Notes under the pieces: generated by a model
What the model saw: the letters and a program-made list of their open reading frames with translations, nothing else
What the model was told of the DNA's origin: nothing
Database searches by the model: none
Translations under genes and position numbers: made by a program
DNA from: Brachionus rotundiformis
Taxonomy: Eukaryota; Rotifera; Eurotatoria; Ploima; Brachionidae
Assembly (NCBI GenBank): GCA_016802295.1
Contig: JAESIW010000137.1
Location: 2,883,961-2,947,960, forward strand
Direction: 5' to 3'
DNA length: 64,000 bases
In this document: positions 36,409 to 49,500 of the stretch, piece by piece
Numbering within the stretch: position 1 is the stretch's first letter
Layout: each line of letters starts with the position of its first letter

Positions 36409-38179
36409 TCATGGGAAACCATCGTCTTCTTCATCAGCCATTTCTTTGGCATATTCTAGCTCTTCTTCTTCTCGAGCCCTCCGTTCCTTTTCAATTACAA
36501 TTAATTATATTTTCAATTAAAATAACAAGAAACTTTTACTTCGGCTGTTTCTAATTCTTCGCTATATTTTTTAGGCGGAAATCTCATAGCCTTAACCGAT
36601 TGATTACGCAATTCCAAGCAAAATTTAATACGCTGGTTGAAAACTTTCATTGGATCCAAGGTTGAATATACGTCAGTTAAGTCTTTTGTTTGAACAAATC
36701 CTCCCTCGTGATCAATGTGAGCCTCAATTACGCCATCTCTAATCGCTTTGGCAACTATAAACTCAGCATCTACTGCTGAATCCAAGTGAAGCTTATTGGC
36801 AATATTTTCCAAGCTAATTTTCGAATATGACAAACTTATTATCTTTACACCTGTTTTAATTACATTATGTCTTAGTCTATTAATAATAAAGATATTAAAT
36901 TTTAATAACTTTTAATTGAAAAAAAAAAAACCTAATAATTAAAGTCCATGTATTTTCTTTGATAAATTTTTCTCCAAATTTGTTCAAAACCTCATTAAAC
37001 TGAGCCAAATTTCCAGCTCGAACAGCTTGTGTCAACTGGAAGTAAGGCTGTAGTGCTTTTTTGAGCTGAGGATTGCGGAAAATAGCTTTGTCAGGAATTT
37101 CACCAAGCAACAATTCGACAACTATGGCGAATTTTTGCACTGTTTGCTTAAAACCAACAGCCTCATGTTGAGGAGCTTTACGCAAAGCTTGAATCAAATT
37201 TTTATGGGCCTCGGTGTATTCCAATTGAATGGCTTTAATTCGTCCGTAATAGAATAAGTATCGGGCCCATTCGTTGTTGGACGCATGAAGAGGAAATGTT
37301 ATCTTGCTCACTAATTTTAAAGCTTGGTCATACAAATTGTAGTGTAAATAACTTCTCAAAAGACAATTGATTAAAACCGCAGTACCCTCGTAATCGTTGC
37401 GGAGCACTGACGTTCTTAAACGTGAATGCAAAAAGCTTTTATTTTAAAATTTAAAAAAATATATAAATTAAATGAATTAATTAATGCTACAATCTAATTT
37501 GGTCCAATTTGCCAACAATTTCATATATCCTTGTATAGAAAAAATAACAACGAGCTGCTATAATGTCCAAAGTGCGTCTATTTTGGCTCATAATTTTTTC
37601 CATCATTTTCTCAGCTAAATCAGTCGCCTAATAAAACTTGATTATCACTTAATTTGATATGATAAAATAAATTACTTGTTTATTTTTTTGACGATCGATG
37701 GCAAATATCAAGACCAAAAGATGAATGTAAAGATCTACTTCTGGTAGCAAAGTTTTGGATTTAACAGTAGATTGTGGTGCCGATTCGGATTTTGGATGAG
37801 CCTCATCAGTATCCATTGGCTAATTTCAAAACTAATTAGAAGTAAAGTTAAAATTTAATTCATTTACTGCTACGGAAGATTGAGTTTCGATAAAAGATAG
37901 CAGAAATTCTTTGTCGACTACAGCGTTTTGACTTGTGAAATAATTATTAATCACTTTTTTAACAATTGAGTCATTCAAGCGCTTTCGTATTGAAAAAATG
38001 GTTCTCATAACACGAATTAAATATCTGTTTTCCTTTTGTTGGATACCTTTTTCGATTGATTTTACATTTTCTTTAATGTCATCAAAGGTTAGGGTGTCAG
38101 CATCCTTAGCCTCTTTAACTTCTTTGGTTTCTTTTGAGTCTTTTTGGGAAGTTTCGACCTTTTTTTCTTCCACTTTCAT
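36409..38179 (-). CDS. PSMD3: 26S proteasome regulatory subunit PSMD3 (Rpn3)
   Basis: This is a non-ATPase subunit of the 19S lid, a PCI-domain scaffold that helps assemble the proteasome in cytosol and nucleus. Six exons are inferred: 38179-37868, 37819-37676, 37627-37491, 37435-36932, 36876-36540 and 36486-36409. They give 503 residues (534 in human). The N-terminus is a lysine/glutamate-rich stretch. Then come LPEVDLYIHLLVLIF, FLHSRLRTSVLRND, NNEWARYLFYYGRIKAIQL, the helical repeat KAPQHEAVGFKQTVQK, and VELLLGEIPD. The PCI winged-helix region reads TGVKIISLSYSKISLENI and VVDAEFIVAKA-like residues, then HIDHEGGFVQTKDL. The tail VKAMRFPPKKYSEELE ends in the conserved acidic finish EEDDGFP. 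The start is 405 bp from the divergent CFAP161 start. Confidence 0.95.
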
Positions 38180-38583
38180 TTTAGAATTTGTACAATTCTA
38201 AAAAATTCAAGATGCTTGATTAATGGATTAATTTTTTTTAATATATAAGTTTTTTATTAATTTTATCAAAATATATAAATATCCTCTATTACAGAAAAGA
38301 GTGATGAATCAAATTTAAAAGCAAATTTAAAAATGTTTTTTTAAATGGCATAACAATGTTCATTTTTAATTTAATTTTTGCAGCTTTTTTTTTGAAATTT
38401 GCATTCATTGAGTTAGATCTATTAAACAGTCTTACCTTATTTTTATTCAATAGCATAAATATTTAGTGAATATTTTTATTGCCATGGTAACCAATACTTC
38501 TATTTAGTGTTTATAGAAATTTAAATCACAATTTTTTCACCGAAAACTTGAATAGCTTAAATCTTTGGCTAAAATTACCAAAA
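38180..38583. promoter_or_regulatory. Shared divergent promoter region of PSMD3 and CFAP161
   Basis: Only 404 bp separate the two start codons, so both promoters must lie here or overlap. An X-box-like site at 38478-38491 sits nearer CFAP161. A proteasome gene and a ciliary gene share this region without an obvious common regulator. Confidence 0.55.
38478..38491 (-). promoter_or_regulatory. RFX X-box-like site upstream of CFAP161
   Basis: On the plus strand the bases are ATTGCCATGGTAAC, so the minus strand reads GTTACCATGGCAAT. X-boxes are imperfect inverted repeats bound by RFX factors, with consensus near GTTRCCATRGNAAC. The site is about 93 bp before the ATG of a motile-cilium gene, the usual distance. 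It matches the IFT140 site at 12 of 14 bases. Confidence 0.7.
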
Positions 38584-39554
38584 ATGTTTCGTCCATACAA
38601 CCGAAATGTTCTAATTGGCAACTGGTATGAAGACAGAGCTCTCGAAGAGGTAAAATACCATTTCTAATTGGAAAATATTTTAATTTTTGTCTAGGATATT
38701 ATTAAAGATTATTTAGACAAAAAAAGTAAAGGCGAACTAGCTAGTCAAAAAGCTTTGTCAAATCAAATAACTTCAGTAAACTTAACAACTGTAAACGACC
38801 ACAAAGTTCATTCAGGTGATGTTATCATGCTCAAATGTGATGGTAACATCAATGCTCCAAGCCCTTTACTTCCCAAAGCTTACAGAGACGATTGCTATGT
38901 TATTTGTAATAGTGGCTCAGCTGCAGGAATAACCACTTTATCACCTTCCACAGTTAGTGCCTTTATCATAAAAAGGTATTGAAATTTTGTTCTTAAATTT
39001 TATTTAATTGTTTTTTTAGTGCTGACGGAAACCCTCTTGGTACTCCGATTAAATTTGGACAGCCATTTATAATTACCACTCTAGATGGAGCAGTAAAATT
39101 AATCAAAATAATTTTATTAGCTTTTAAATCTTGATAATTTATAAAGCATTTTCTTCACAGTGATCCTCTTTCGTATGACAAAGCGGCTAGAAGATCTCGC
39201 CTTCAAATTGTTGATTTTGTTCCTGTTTATAATCATGAATGTGATTGGGTTGCTACTTGTATGAATCCAAAATTTAGACTAGAAGCAGAAGGAGCAGATA
39301 TTCCTGTAAATAAGGATTCTTTTTTCAGACTTATTTATTTAATTTTTGTTCCATAGGCTAATGAGAAAATCTTAATTCTGAACATGAAAACCAACAAAGC
39401 ATTGGCTGTTGTTTGCGATTTTAACAATAAATCTCGTTTTGAAATAGTCGCGAATACGTTTTTGGACTCACATAAAGCTGAAGAAGACGTGAATCATTGG
39501 AAAATTGTAACCAATTTGCCAGCAGTTCCCGAGCCAGAAACAACAGAAAATTAG
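38584..39554 (+). CDS. CFAP161: Cilia- and flagella-associated protein 161
   Basis: CFAP161 is a microtubule inner protein of motile-cilium doublets. Five exons are inferred: 38584-38649, 38695-38975, 39020-39092, 39147-39305 and 39357-39554. They give 258 residues. The N-terminus (NVLIGNWYEDRALEEDIIKDYLDKK) follows the family pattern RIGNWNED-x-x-LEE. A beta-rich body has HKVHSGDVIMLKC, GTPIKFGQPFIITTLDGAHF, HSDPLSYDKAARRSR and CDWVATCMNPKFRLEAEG. The end is ILNMKTNKALAV...FEIVANTFLDSHKAEEDVNHWKIV, close to the conserved VVAHTYLDSH...NHWM ending. The fourth exon must start at 39147 (after ATAAAG). The nearer CACAG at 39160 would shift the frame. An X-box-like site lies about 100 bp upstream. 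Confidence 0.9.
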
Positions 39555-39679
39555 ACTTAAATTTAATTGATTTTTATTGACTTTTGATTCTTTTATAAAT
39601 AAATTTTAAGTTTTCATTAAATTTTATTAATTAAAAATAATTAAATAAATAAATTTAGGAATGACTAAAATAAATGATT

Positions 39680-42600
39680 TTATGTTTCTTTTAAAAAAGA
39701 CTCGATTTTCTCCGGAAAAATAAATAGAAGAGAAGGTATCATGTTTTGAATAATTGAATCAAAGCCATACGAGCCATTTGCTTCATTTTCCTGCTTTTTT
39801 ACTCCTTCACTAAAGGCCAATGGACTTTGAACTTTTATATGAAAATTTGGAAGCTGACAATGTCCAACTTTAAGTGGATATATCATAAAAGAAAATGTGT
39901 TTGTTTCAAATGGCATAATTTGCATAAGTTCCTAAAAATTTTAAAATAAATAAAAAAATCTCCAAATATTTTGTGCCTTTTACCAGTTTTTTTCCAGCAA
40001 TGCCAAAATATTCATTTTCCTCTAGCGTACATTCTATTTCAAGAACTTCTTCTAAGTTATTTTTAATTTCATAGCTAATAATAAATTCTTTCCCTAACCA
40101 GCCAAAAGCTGGTAGTTTTGCATCTATTAAAAAAGGAAACTTTTCAGCAGGAATTTGAGGAAGAACATATTTTGTAATCGTGCTTAATGCTGCTAGTTGA
40201 TCATCACTTTCTATTCCTTTATTTTGATCTTCTTCATTTATCATTTTAGGATTTAGGATAGATCCAAAGCTTGCTCGCTTCCATTCTAATACTAATTCAC
40301 CAGGAAATATTTTTTTTCCATCTAAATTTGGATCAGGCTCAGCTACAATACAAAAGCACTCAGGAGCCACGCTCTCAGGATTTAAATTCTCATTTTTTAA
40401 TAGGGATTCATTTTCTTCTGTTTTAAAAGTCACAAATTTACTCTTGAACAATGAAATAAAAATCAAATTATTTATTATTTATATTTTGAATTAATTAATT
40501 ACTTTCTGAAGACTACTATTTTTGAAAATAAGGGGAAACGATGTTTCATTTTTAATGTCACTTAGGATAAAAAAAGGCTCTCCATAGCGAACTAAATTTA
40601 TTTCTCCAAGCTTATTTAAAATTAAATTTAATTTTAAAATGGCATATACGAATAGGTAAACTAGTTTACTTGCATTGAAAGGCATTTAATGTTAAAGCTA
40701 AAAGGTTCTATTGGTTCCAATCTTATTTTGTTCTCTTCGACACAACTGCATTTAATTATCTTTCTGCTTGTGGTCTCAATTCCGAATTCGTTTCTTTCAG
40801 AATCGCCTGACGCTTTTCTTCTCAATTCTGTTTCATTAGTAAAATTAACCTGAAAATAATTTTGATATTTAATTATTTTTTATAATAATTATTAAGTTTA
40901 TTCATGCTGGTGTTAGTAGTTAATTTTTTTTAGATAATTACCCTTCTCACTAAAACGTCAACATTATATTTTGCCTTTGAAAAATTTCAAAAAATAATAA
41001 AAAATGTTGAATTCCTAAATATATTATATATTTATTTATTGAAGTGAATATTACCTTAATTGACAGGTTAAATGGTTGCATTTCGTTTATTTGTAGAAAA
41101 ACCACTATACCAATCTAAGCAAATAATTTTTTTTAATATATTTCACGATTACAAAATTACTTCTTTATTAGGCTCCAAATTCGATAAAGATTTATTTTGC
41201 TCAAGCTGGTTGCTACTTTTATCAATATTTTCGATCCAAATTCGAGCTTTAAAAAGAATTTAAACTAAAATTAAATTAAAAATTACATTTTTACCAATTT
41301 TTGAATCTATTGAGCTTATTGGAGCATCTAAATCGCTTCCAGCATTAATAGGTAAAATTTCTACATTCAAACTTTAAAAATATATTTAAATTTTTATATA
41401 CAAAAATCAATTAGCAATTACCTAAGATTTTCAATTGTTGATTCTTCATTATTTAGAATAGTAATTTTAATCGGATAGTATTCATTTACAATAATTGGTG
41501 GTAAATGGTCCAATCCTATATCTATTTTAGCTTTACGTGAGACAATACTGAGAATAACAGAATTAAAAAAAAAGAATTATTAAATTATCAAAAACGTAAT
41601 GCATACCTTGTATTTGGTACAATATTAATTTGTTCCCAATCAAGCTCTGGGACAGCATCAAATTGCTTGTAAGACAAGCATAATTTTGAAAAAGTGTTAA
41701 TAGTTAAATTCTCATCATTAAGCGCATTTTTACATTCTCCAGTCCAATTGAGAATCAAAGACCGTGTATGGTCACTGCCCAACTCTAAACTAATTAAATT
41801 TATTTCCAAATCCCTGCCGATGTCATTTTTTTCTGGCAAAAAGTAGAATTTTAATTCGTATATTTTGTTCGGTTGGAAATAAAGTCTATCTTTATCATCA
41901 ATTACACAATTTGAATTATAATTTGCTAAATTAAAACAAATGCTAAATTTATTGAACTGAATTGGATCTGGACATCCGATTCTTATAAAAATCTTTAAAT
42001 CGATAAATTCATTTGAATTGAAAATCGCCGAACTGAATTGTGCTTTGCATTCAACTTTATTGAAAATAAATAAGTTAACGATAAATTTAATTTAATTATA
42101 TTTTCTTTTCTAAAATTTTATGAAAATTTGTATTTTTTTTAATAAAATTTTAAAAGCGTTGGAAATAGATCAATAAATGGATCAACCTGATGAAATTAAA
42201 ATAATATTGGTTTGCATTTAAACCATCTAAAAAATAAAAAACATGTCTTTTTTTAATTAATTAAAATCAGTAGCCTTAATCTTCAAAAGTTAATAATAGA
42301 GCAAGAGTACCATAGCGTAAGGAGTAAGATTGTTCCTCTGAAATACATTTTACCCTAGCTCAATAATAATAATACTTATCAAAATTTAATCAATAAATAT
42401 AATATAATTCTAACATATCATATTTTGATGAATTAGTAATATAAATTACATAAATTATTGATGCATTAAACAAATTAAAACCAAATTATATTGATTACCA
42501 AAAGGAACAATTCGATTGACATTTGCTGATATTATTTTATTTGTTTGATTATTTTCATCCCTTTTCATAAACTCATCTTTCCATTTTTTTGTAATTTCTT

Positions 42601-44800
42601 CCTCAAAATCGCTATCTATTTGATGATGCTTTCCAAGCGGAGGTTCATTCTTAAAAAAACTTTAAATTTAAACCATCTCAAAACTTAAAATAACTTTAAG
42701 TTTACTGAAATAACACTGATGAGGTTGCTTTGTAGGCTTGACTTTATTTCATCTGAAAGTAGAATGTTTTTACCAATTATTTCTGTGCATAACAAACAAT
42801 AATTCTGAATATCTGTCACCATATAGGCGCATCTTTAACATTAAAGTAGCTATTAAAAAAAATCCTTTTGCCAAAAGAAACTACTTTAAGGCATTGAAAA
42901 TTATTGAGGTCAATATTGGCCACCAATGTTCATTACTGTAGTCATTTATCACATTAATGTAAATGCTTCAAATATAACATTATTTAGTCTGTAACTAATT
43001 ATTTCATTAGTATTTACTTAAGTGATTCTTGATAATCTTTTGCATTAAAATATTCTTCCGCCATACAAACACCTACGAAAATTATATTAATTTTGATAGT
43101 TTTTTTTAGAATTAACAATGTTTTTACTCAAATATTGTTTCATTCTTTTACAATTAAATTGTTTAAAATGAAAAATAGCTTGTTTGAATGAACCAGTAAC
43201 CAGCGGCTAATTAAATTCTATTAATTAAACAAACAAATTTTTGATAAAAAGCTACTAATAAGTTTTCTTTTGATTCAAGTTCTATCAAACACGTCAATGC
43301 TTCTGTCTCTTTTTGTTGATCAAGAATTTCTATTGCCTTATTTCCTTGACGCCATGGTCTTTGACCAAAATACTCCAAATTATTTAGCAACTCTATTGGT
43401 GAAGGATTTTCGGCAGTGTATTCATTGAACACAAAGCTTTTGGTCTTCAATAATTCTTGTAAATTCAATCTCCTCTGGATTGTATGAGTAGCAGCAGAAT
43501 GGAAGTAAAAACCAGGATGCTGGGTCTGGACAGCACTAACATATTCCTTTTTATAAGCATTTTCGAAAAGATCGCCCATTATCTGAAACTGCTTGGCCAA
43601 CCATGCAGAATGCTCAAATTTTAAGTCAACTGGTCCAATTTTAACTTTAAAAATGTCAATATGCTTCCGAAATTGTTCAATGGCATCGAGTGGATGCTTG
43701 ATATCGAATAAAAGCTTGCAAAGTTTATAATTTATAAAGCCAGCAACTAGCTTTATTTCGAGTACATTCGGGTCATTGGATCTGATATCCAAAACGCTTT
43801 GATAAGCAAGTCTATAATTTCTAGGTTAAACAAAAAATTTATTTTTTATTTTTAAATTTTGTGCAAAATTACTCAATAGCCTTTAAGATATCTTGTTTTA
43901 TTTCATTAAAAAATGCTATTTTTATTGACAGCCTGACTAGAAGATACTTAGTAAAATTAACATGAGACTCAAACAAGATTAAAAATAATTTTCAATTACT
44001 TGATGAGTAACTTTAATTAATGCATCACGTTTCAATTTTATTGCCTTAATTTCTTGATTATAGTATGATTGAGTGGGTTCAGTAAATGCATCTTCTTCAA
44101 GCCTTTAACAAAATTATATTTTTAGATCTAAATTTAATGGCTAATTAAAATGGTTACTTTAATATGTATCCTTGTAGATATTCTGCATGTAGTAAATATA
44201 AATAATTTGTCTTAATTCCGCATGCGCTACACAGAGATGGATAGCGCTCTCTTGCCAAGCCATTATCATTATCTACAGGAAGATTTGCTTTTTTTTGAAT
44301 GAGTATTAGGATGACTTTTGAATTTCTATCTTGTAAACTGTGTCTAAAAAAATATTACTAACATTTATTTATAAATTTTTATATTTTCTTACTTAACTAG
44401 TTCAACTTTAGTGGCGCATTCCATCTGTTTTTCTTTCCAGTTTGGCTCGTCCCACTCAAGGTCAAAAAATACTACGACCAAACTTGGGATGTTGTATAAA
44501 TGTTTGCTGAACCAATTGGTTTTAAGAATTCCTTTTTCCGTGTAAACTTCTAATGAACGCTTAAATGATTTAATTAAAAATTAAAAAAAACATTTTAAAG
44601 TTAAAAACTTTGCTTTTAGCTTTTGGATACTCATGGTCGCCGTCCAAAAGAAAGTATCGCAATTTTAAATTGCTTCTCGATTTAAAGCCGTTCCATATTT
44701 CTTTATGAACTGCGTTGTGCTTTATGTCAAGCCCTGTTAAAACAACCAGTGGCAATGGTTCGACAGTAAGCTCTTCAGGAATGAGGCTTGCCCAAGACAT
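39680..44800 (-). CDS. TRAPPC11: Trafficking protein particle complex subunit 11
   Basis: TRAPPC11 is a subunit of TRAPP III, the Rab1 exchange complex in ER-Golgi traffic and autophagy. I infer 22 exons: 44800-44609, 44559-44393, 44343-44158, 44102-44000, 43946-43873, 43820-43235, 43206-43128, 43072-43018, 42965-42885, 42832-42774, 42752-42706, 42649-42499, 42054-41607, 41547-41422, 41371-41295, 41246-41161, 41114-41055, 40974-40942, 40849-40670, 40610-40503, 40442-39984 and 39931-39680. They sum to 1202 codons plus stop. The foie-gras region is clear: VVVFFDLEWDEPNWKEKQ, ERYPSLCSACGIKTNYLYLL, VAGFINYKLCKLLFDIKHPL, AIEQFRKHIDIFK, QTQHPGFYFHSAA and FGQRPWRQG. The C-terminal beta-rich part includes VAPECFCIV, FPGELVLEWKRASFG and KLPAFGWLGKEFIISYEI. 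One intron (42055-42498) is long at 444 bases; a 33-base exon sits at 40942-40974. Confidence 0.93.
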
Positions 44801-46530
44801 TTAGAGTAAAACCAATTTGAAAAAAATTTATTGATTTGAAAATTAAGATAAGTTAGCCAGAATCAAGTGATCTTTTTAAAAATTAAAATATGTATTAAAT
44901 TTTTGAATGTTAATTTAAATGAAGACAAAAAATTAGTCCAATTTTTTTAAGATAAAAATTAAATTGCTACTTTCAATTTAAAAATGTCTAGAGTTTTTAA
45001 AACGTCAAAATTAATAAATAAAAGTTGGATCAGAAGACTAAAGTCTGAATAGTGAATAAATCAATTATTTCATTTTTAAATGTATGTCTTTAAACAAGAA
45101 TCGATATTTCATATATTTAAAATTATAATCAAGCTTTTAATTTAGAGCTGCGGGATTTTATAAATATTGGAAGTATAATTTTTATTATTTAGGTGATAAA
45201 TTTTGTAATTTGTTATAAGTGTCCCAAATTTAAATCAAGAAACATATTATTAGTAAAAAAATTAAAATAGTTTTCATATAATAAATTCCTAAAATAAATT
45301 ATACAAATAATATTCGAACTAAAAATCAAGTTTTTTTATATTCCAAAATAAAAGAAATATTATATTAAAGGCTCAAATTTTTGTTTGATTTGAAAATAAA
45401 AAAAGAATTTAATTTTTAACTACTTACATTTTTTAGGATAAAAATACTAAAACAAAAAAAGATAATTAAGGTGTTTATAATGGATTTATTTTTTGAAAAA
45501 TTGCATTTTATTTGTCACAAAAAAGGGCAGAAGAAGTATTGAAAGAATTTATTTTATTAACAAATTTGATTTTTTCAATCTCTTTTTTTTAAATTATAAT
45601 TTTCATTAATCAAGCTCTATGACAAAATTTCAATGATGAAGTTTTATAATCAACAAATACTTCTTTTTAATTATTAGAAAGTGATTTTATTAGTTTTTAT
45701 TCATTATAAAAATTGTAAAGTTGAAAAATATTAGAATTAAAATTATAAATGATTAATCTAACATAATGAAATTAGATTAAAATTATGAAAGGAGTTTTTT
45801 TAAAGACAGACTTTTTAATTAAAATTCCTTTTGAGCCGAAATACTCTGCTTTGTAAAAATAGAAAATTTAGATAAGCTTCATAAAAATCTTAATTAAAAT
45901 TATTCTAGCAGTTTTAATTAGGAAAATTTATATTGTGAAAAAATATTTATTGTCATTTGAGTTTAACTTTAATAATAAAATTTTTTAAAATCGAAATCGA
46001 TTTAATTAAAGATGACATTTTTAAACAATTTAAATTTGTGATATTTACTTAATTTATATAATTAAAACAAATGCTGAGTCTATTTAGGAACAAAATATCT
46101 GATATAAAGTTGTATTATATTTATTTTTTTCTAATTGTCATATTTTATTGTAAAATATATTATTATAATTCTATTAAGCTTGAAACGATTGCAAATTATA
46201 ATTCTAAATTATGATTAGTAACAAAAGTCGATTTGCAATAACATGAAAACGAGCAAGAGATCGACTCAAAATTATCGACTAGATTCTTTCCTTGAAGTCA
46301 AATCCAAAAAAAAGTAATCAAAATTTACAATTGTGTCTCTTGCTCATATTGCATATAATTTTCTTTAACAAAAAATAATAGAATTCTCAGCATTTTCCTT
46401 GTCTTTCTTTCAATTTTTCAATAATCACGATTTATTTTTCTATTAATTATAAAATTTAATAATAAAATATAAAATTGTTGTCATTGTCAAATATTTTTAT
46501 TAATCTTAAAATTTCTTAAAATTTTATTAG
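44801..46530. other. Divergent intergenic region between TRAPPC11 and MADD
   Basis: This 1.7 kb AT-rich region holds the two promoters. A pair of inverted 10-base arms (GAGCAAGAGA at 46251-46260 and TCTCTTGCTC at 46336-46345), with a second outer pair, brackets a short open frame at 46243-46317 that is out of frame with MADD. The MADD ATG follows directly on TTTTATTAG. That looks like a splice acceptor, so the first coding exon may be joined to an upstream non-coding exon or to a spliced leader. Confidence 0.5.
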
Positions 46531-49500
46531 ATGAATAGTGATTACAAAAAATATTTTTGTCCGCGCTTAATTGATTTTGTTATAATTGTTGGATGCAAAC
46601 AACCAGCTACACCTTCACAGCTAATTTCAAAACATTTGGAACAAATAGATGCGGAAAAAAACCATAAAATACAGTTGCCAGAATTGCTTCGCCGCTATCC
46701 ATTCGAAGATCATGCTGATTTCGTTCTTCCGCAAGATGTCATATACTTTTGCCAGCCTGAAGGCTGCACAAATATAAATTGTTCGAATCAACAGCGAGCC
46801 GACTCTAATCGGGACACTACGAGTTTCATATTCACTCTCACAGAAAAAGACTCGGCTCGGGTAAGATATGGTGTATGCATAAACTTTTTTCGTCCCATTG
46901 AAAAAAAATATGATAAGCAAAAAAAGATCAAAATTCAGCAGCAAGAAGACAGCGATGACGAAAATTCTGGTGAAATAAACCGAATGGATAAGAAAAAAAG
47001 GACCAAAAAACCCAGTCATGTTAAGTACACTCACACATTAACTTCTTTATGTATCATTAGCCACTATCCATTTTTTTCCTTGTTTCGTGAATGCTTGACC
47101 ATACTAAGACGAATTATAGAAGCGAGCCACTTGCGAGCCTTGGCGTCTAAACCAGGAAGCCCGAGTTCTAACTCGTCCACCAATTCGGACCAAAAGCTCG
47201 CCAGAGATACTGTTTGGGGAATTTTGACTGGATCCAGTGGCACTAAATCAACTGATCAAATATCGCCACTAGTAGCCTGCGAAATAAGAGAAATTGAGAC
47301 ATGGATTTTGCGCTTATTAAGTGCTCCTGTTCCAGTGCCAGGAAAAACAAAATTAATTGTATTATTCTTAATTAAAAATGTTATAAATTTAAAATTTTAT
47401 ATTTGAAAAAAGATTGACATCTTACCAAATGAAGCACCAATGCTCTTCGCTTTGCCAGATCATACTCGATTTAATTTAGTCGATTTTCCGCTTCATTTGC
47501 CTCTCGAGTTACTGGGAATAGATATTTTTATCAAAGTTTACACTCTTATTTTGCTTGAGAATAAAGTTATTTTTCAATCTAGTGATTACAATGCATTAAC
47601 AATGAGTATAATGGCCTTTGTCGCTATGCTTTACCCACTTGAGTACATGTTTCCGGTTATACCTCTTTTACCACGATGCATGAATGAGACAGAACAAGTA
47701 AAACAATGTGGTTTTGGTAAACAAAATTATCTTTAATTAATTTAAGCTTTTATTGGCACCAACTCCGTATATAATAGGAGTGCCAGAAAATTTTTTTGTT
47801 CACAAGAACAATTTTGCTTTGCCTGACGACGTTTGGCTAGTTGATTTGGACAAAAATATGGTATTTTATTAATATCTATTTTAAAAATTTAATTCAAAGT
47901 ATTTTTTGTAGATAATTTCACCAAAGTTAGCTGAACCAATTCCAGATATTCCAGAGCCTGAATGCTCAATTTTGAAAAATCATCTGAATCAAGCGATCGC
48001 AAGTCTAAGCAGTAGTCCACAACCAATTAAAAATTTCGAGATATTTTTCAATGAGCAAAATGCTAACCAAAATAAGGAAAACGTGTTTACTTCATTTAAT
48101 CAGCTAATTTATGGCAATGATGTAGACTCGGTGGATGTGGCAACTAGAATAACAATGGTTCAGTTTTTGAATTCAAAAAACATACTTGGAAATTTCAATG
48201 AGCATACTCGTATACTCAGATTGTATCCAAGACCAGTGGTGGCATTTCAATATAATAGTTTTATTCGATCTAGACCGATCAAATCGAGTTTTATAATAAA
48301 ATTGGCAAAAACACAAGTAATTTCTAAACTTTTAAATTTTTTCAAATTGATATTTGTTTTCATAAGGCTGTTGAGTTTTTGGCCGAGTGGTCTTTATCTC
48401 CATCAAATGTTGCCTATTTAAGAATTCAAACTGGAATATTTGATCCATCCCTTATTGGAGATAAACCAAAATGGTACTGTCGATATCTGACCCCAATTCA
48501 ATTTAAAACCTATGAGGAAAAATCAACTTTAGCTGCAGCGATTCAATTTTTAAATCAAGAAAATATAAAGAGTCAAAGCCAAAGCGAAGATGAAACAGGT
48601 TTGGTCATTTTTTTAAATTGGTATAAGGATTTTGTTAAAGATAGAGATGTTAAAGTGTTCAGTAATATAGTACTAAACGAATTTAATACCTTGATTTTTT
48701 TAGTAAGGAATTTAGTTTAGAGTTCAATTAAATAAAAGATGATTTGAAACATATAATTCTATTAAACAAAAGCTAATTAATAAAATTAACTGACTCTTTG
48801 GATATATACAAACCAAACCATTGTGCTTTTAAAAAATTCTTGTTCTTGCTGCATCATCATAACATCTAATATGTAGAGTGACTGAGCCCATCACTGACAT
48901 TAGGTAGTTTGAGCTGTAGCAGCTGTTTACATTGAATTTGTCTAAAGAACAATGTGGAACTGATTTGAGAAAAAAATATTTTTGGCGCTAACCACAGCAG
49001 CAAAATCATTTCTAATTTGAGCAGAGAAACTTTCTCTCTGAACTCTACTATTCCCTCTCAGAGCTGCGACAGGATCCTTGTTTTCTGTTTTTTTGGACAA
49101 ATCTCCGACCAGATCAATCAATTGACTAATTTGTACATTTCAATCAAGTCCCCTCTAACTCTTCTTTCACTAAGTCTTGTCAAACCCAGTTTAGCCAACC
49201 TCATTTTATGCGACATTTTTATTAGAGTCATATCAAAGCATAAATTATCTAATAATATTAATTAAATTCAATTAAAACAAAATTTTAAAATGAAATTTCA
49301 GCTTTCGAGCCAGCTTTAATCCAAAGTAATCATGGCATCATAGATAAGAAAAATTCCAATCCAAATGTTACTTATGAAAACCAAAAAAACAAGAACCTTT
49401 CCAAAAAATTTTATTGTCATCTTAGAAAAAAAAACAAGTAAAGTACCATAATTAAATTAGTTGGTGAGGAAGTGAAACCAAACTACATGACTTCATTTCC

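Noticed and set aside
39093..39165. Apparent frameshift or lost splice site in CFAP161
   Set aside because: The CACAG acceptor gives a stop, but the ATAAAG acceptor at 39146 restores the frame and the family sequence HSDPLSYDKAARRSR.
42738..42941. Plus-strand open frame of 67 codons
   Set aside because: It is antisense to TRAPPC11 exons whose sequence matches the family.
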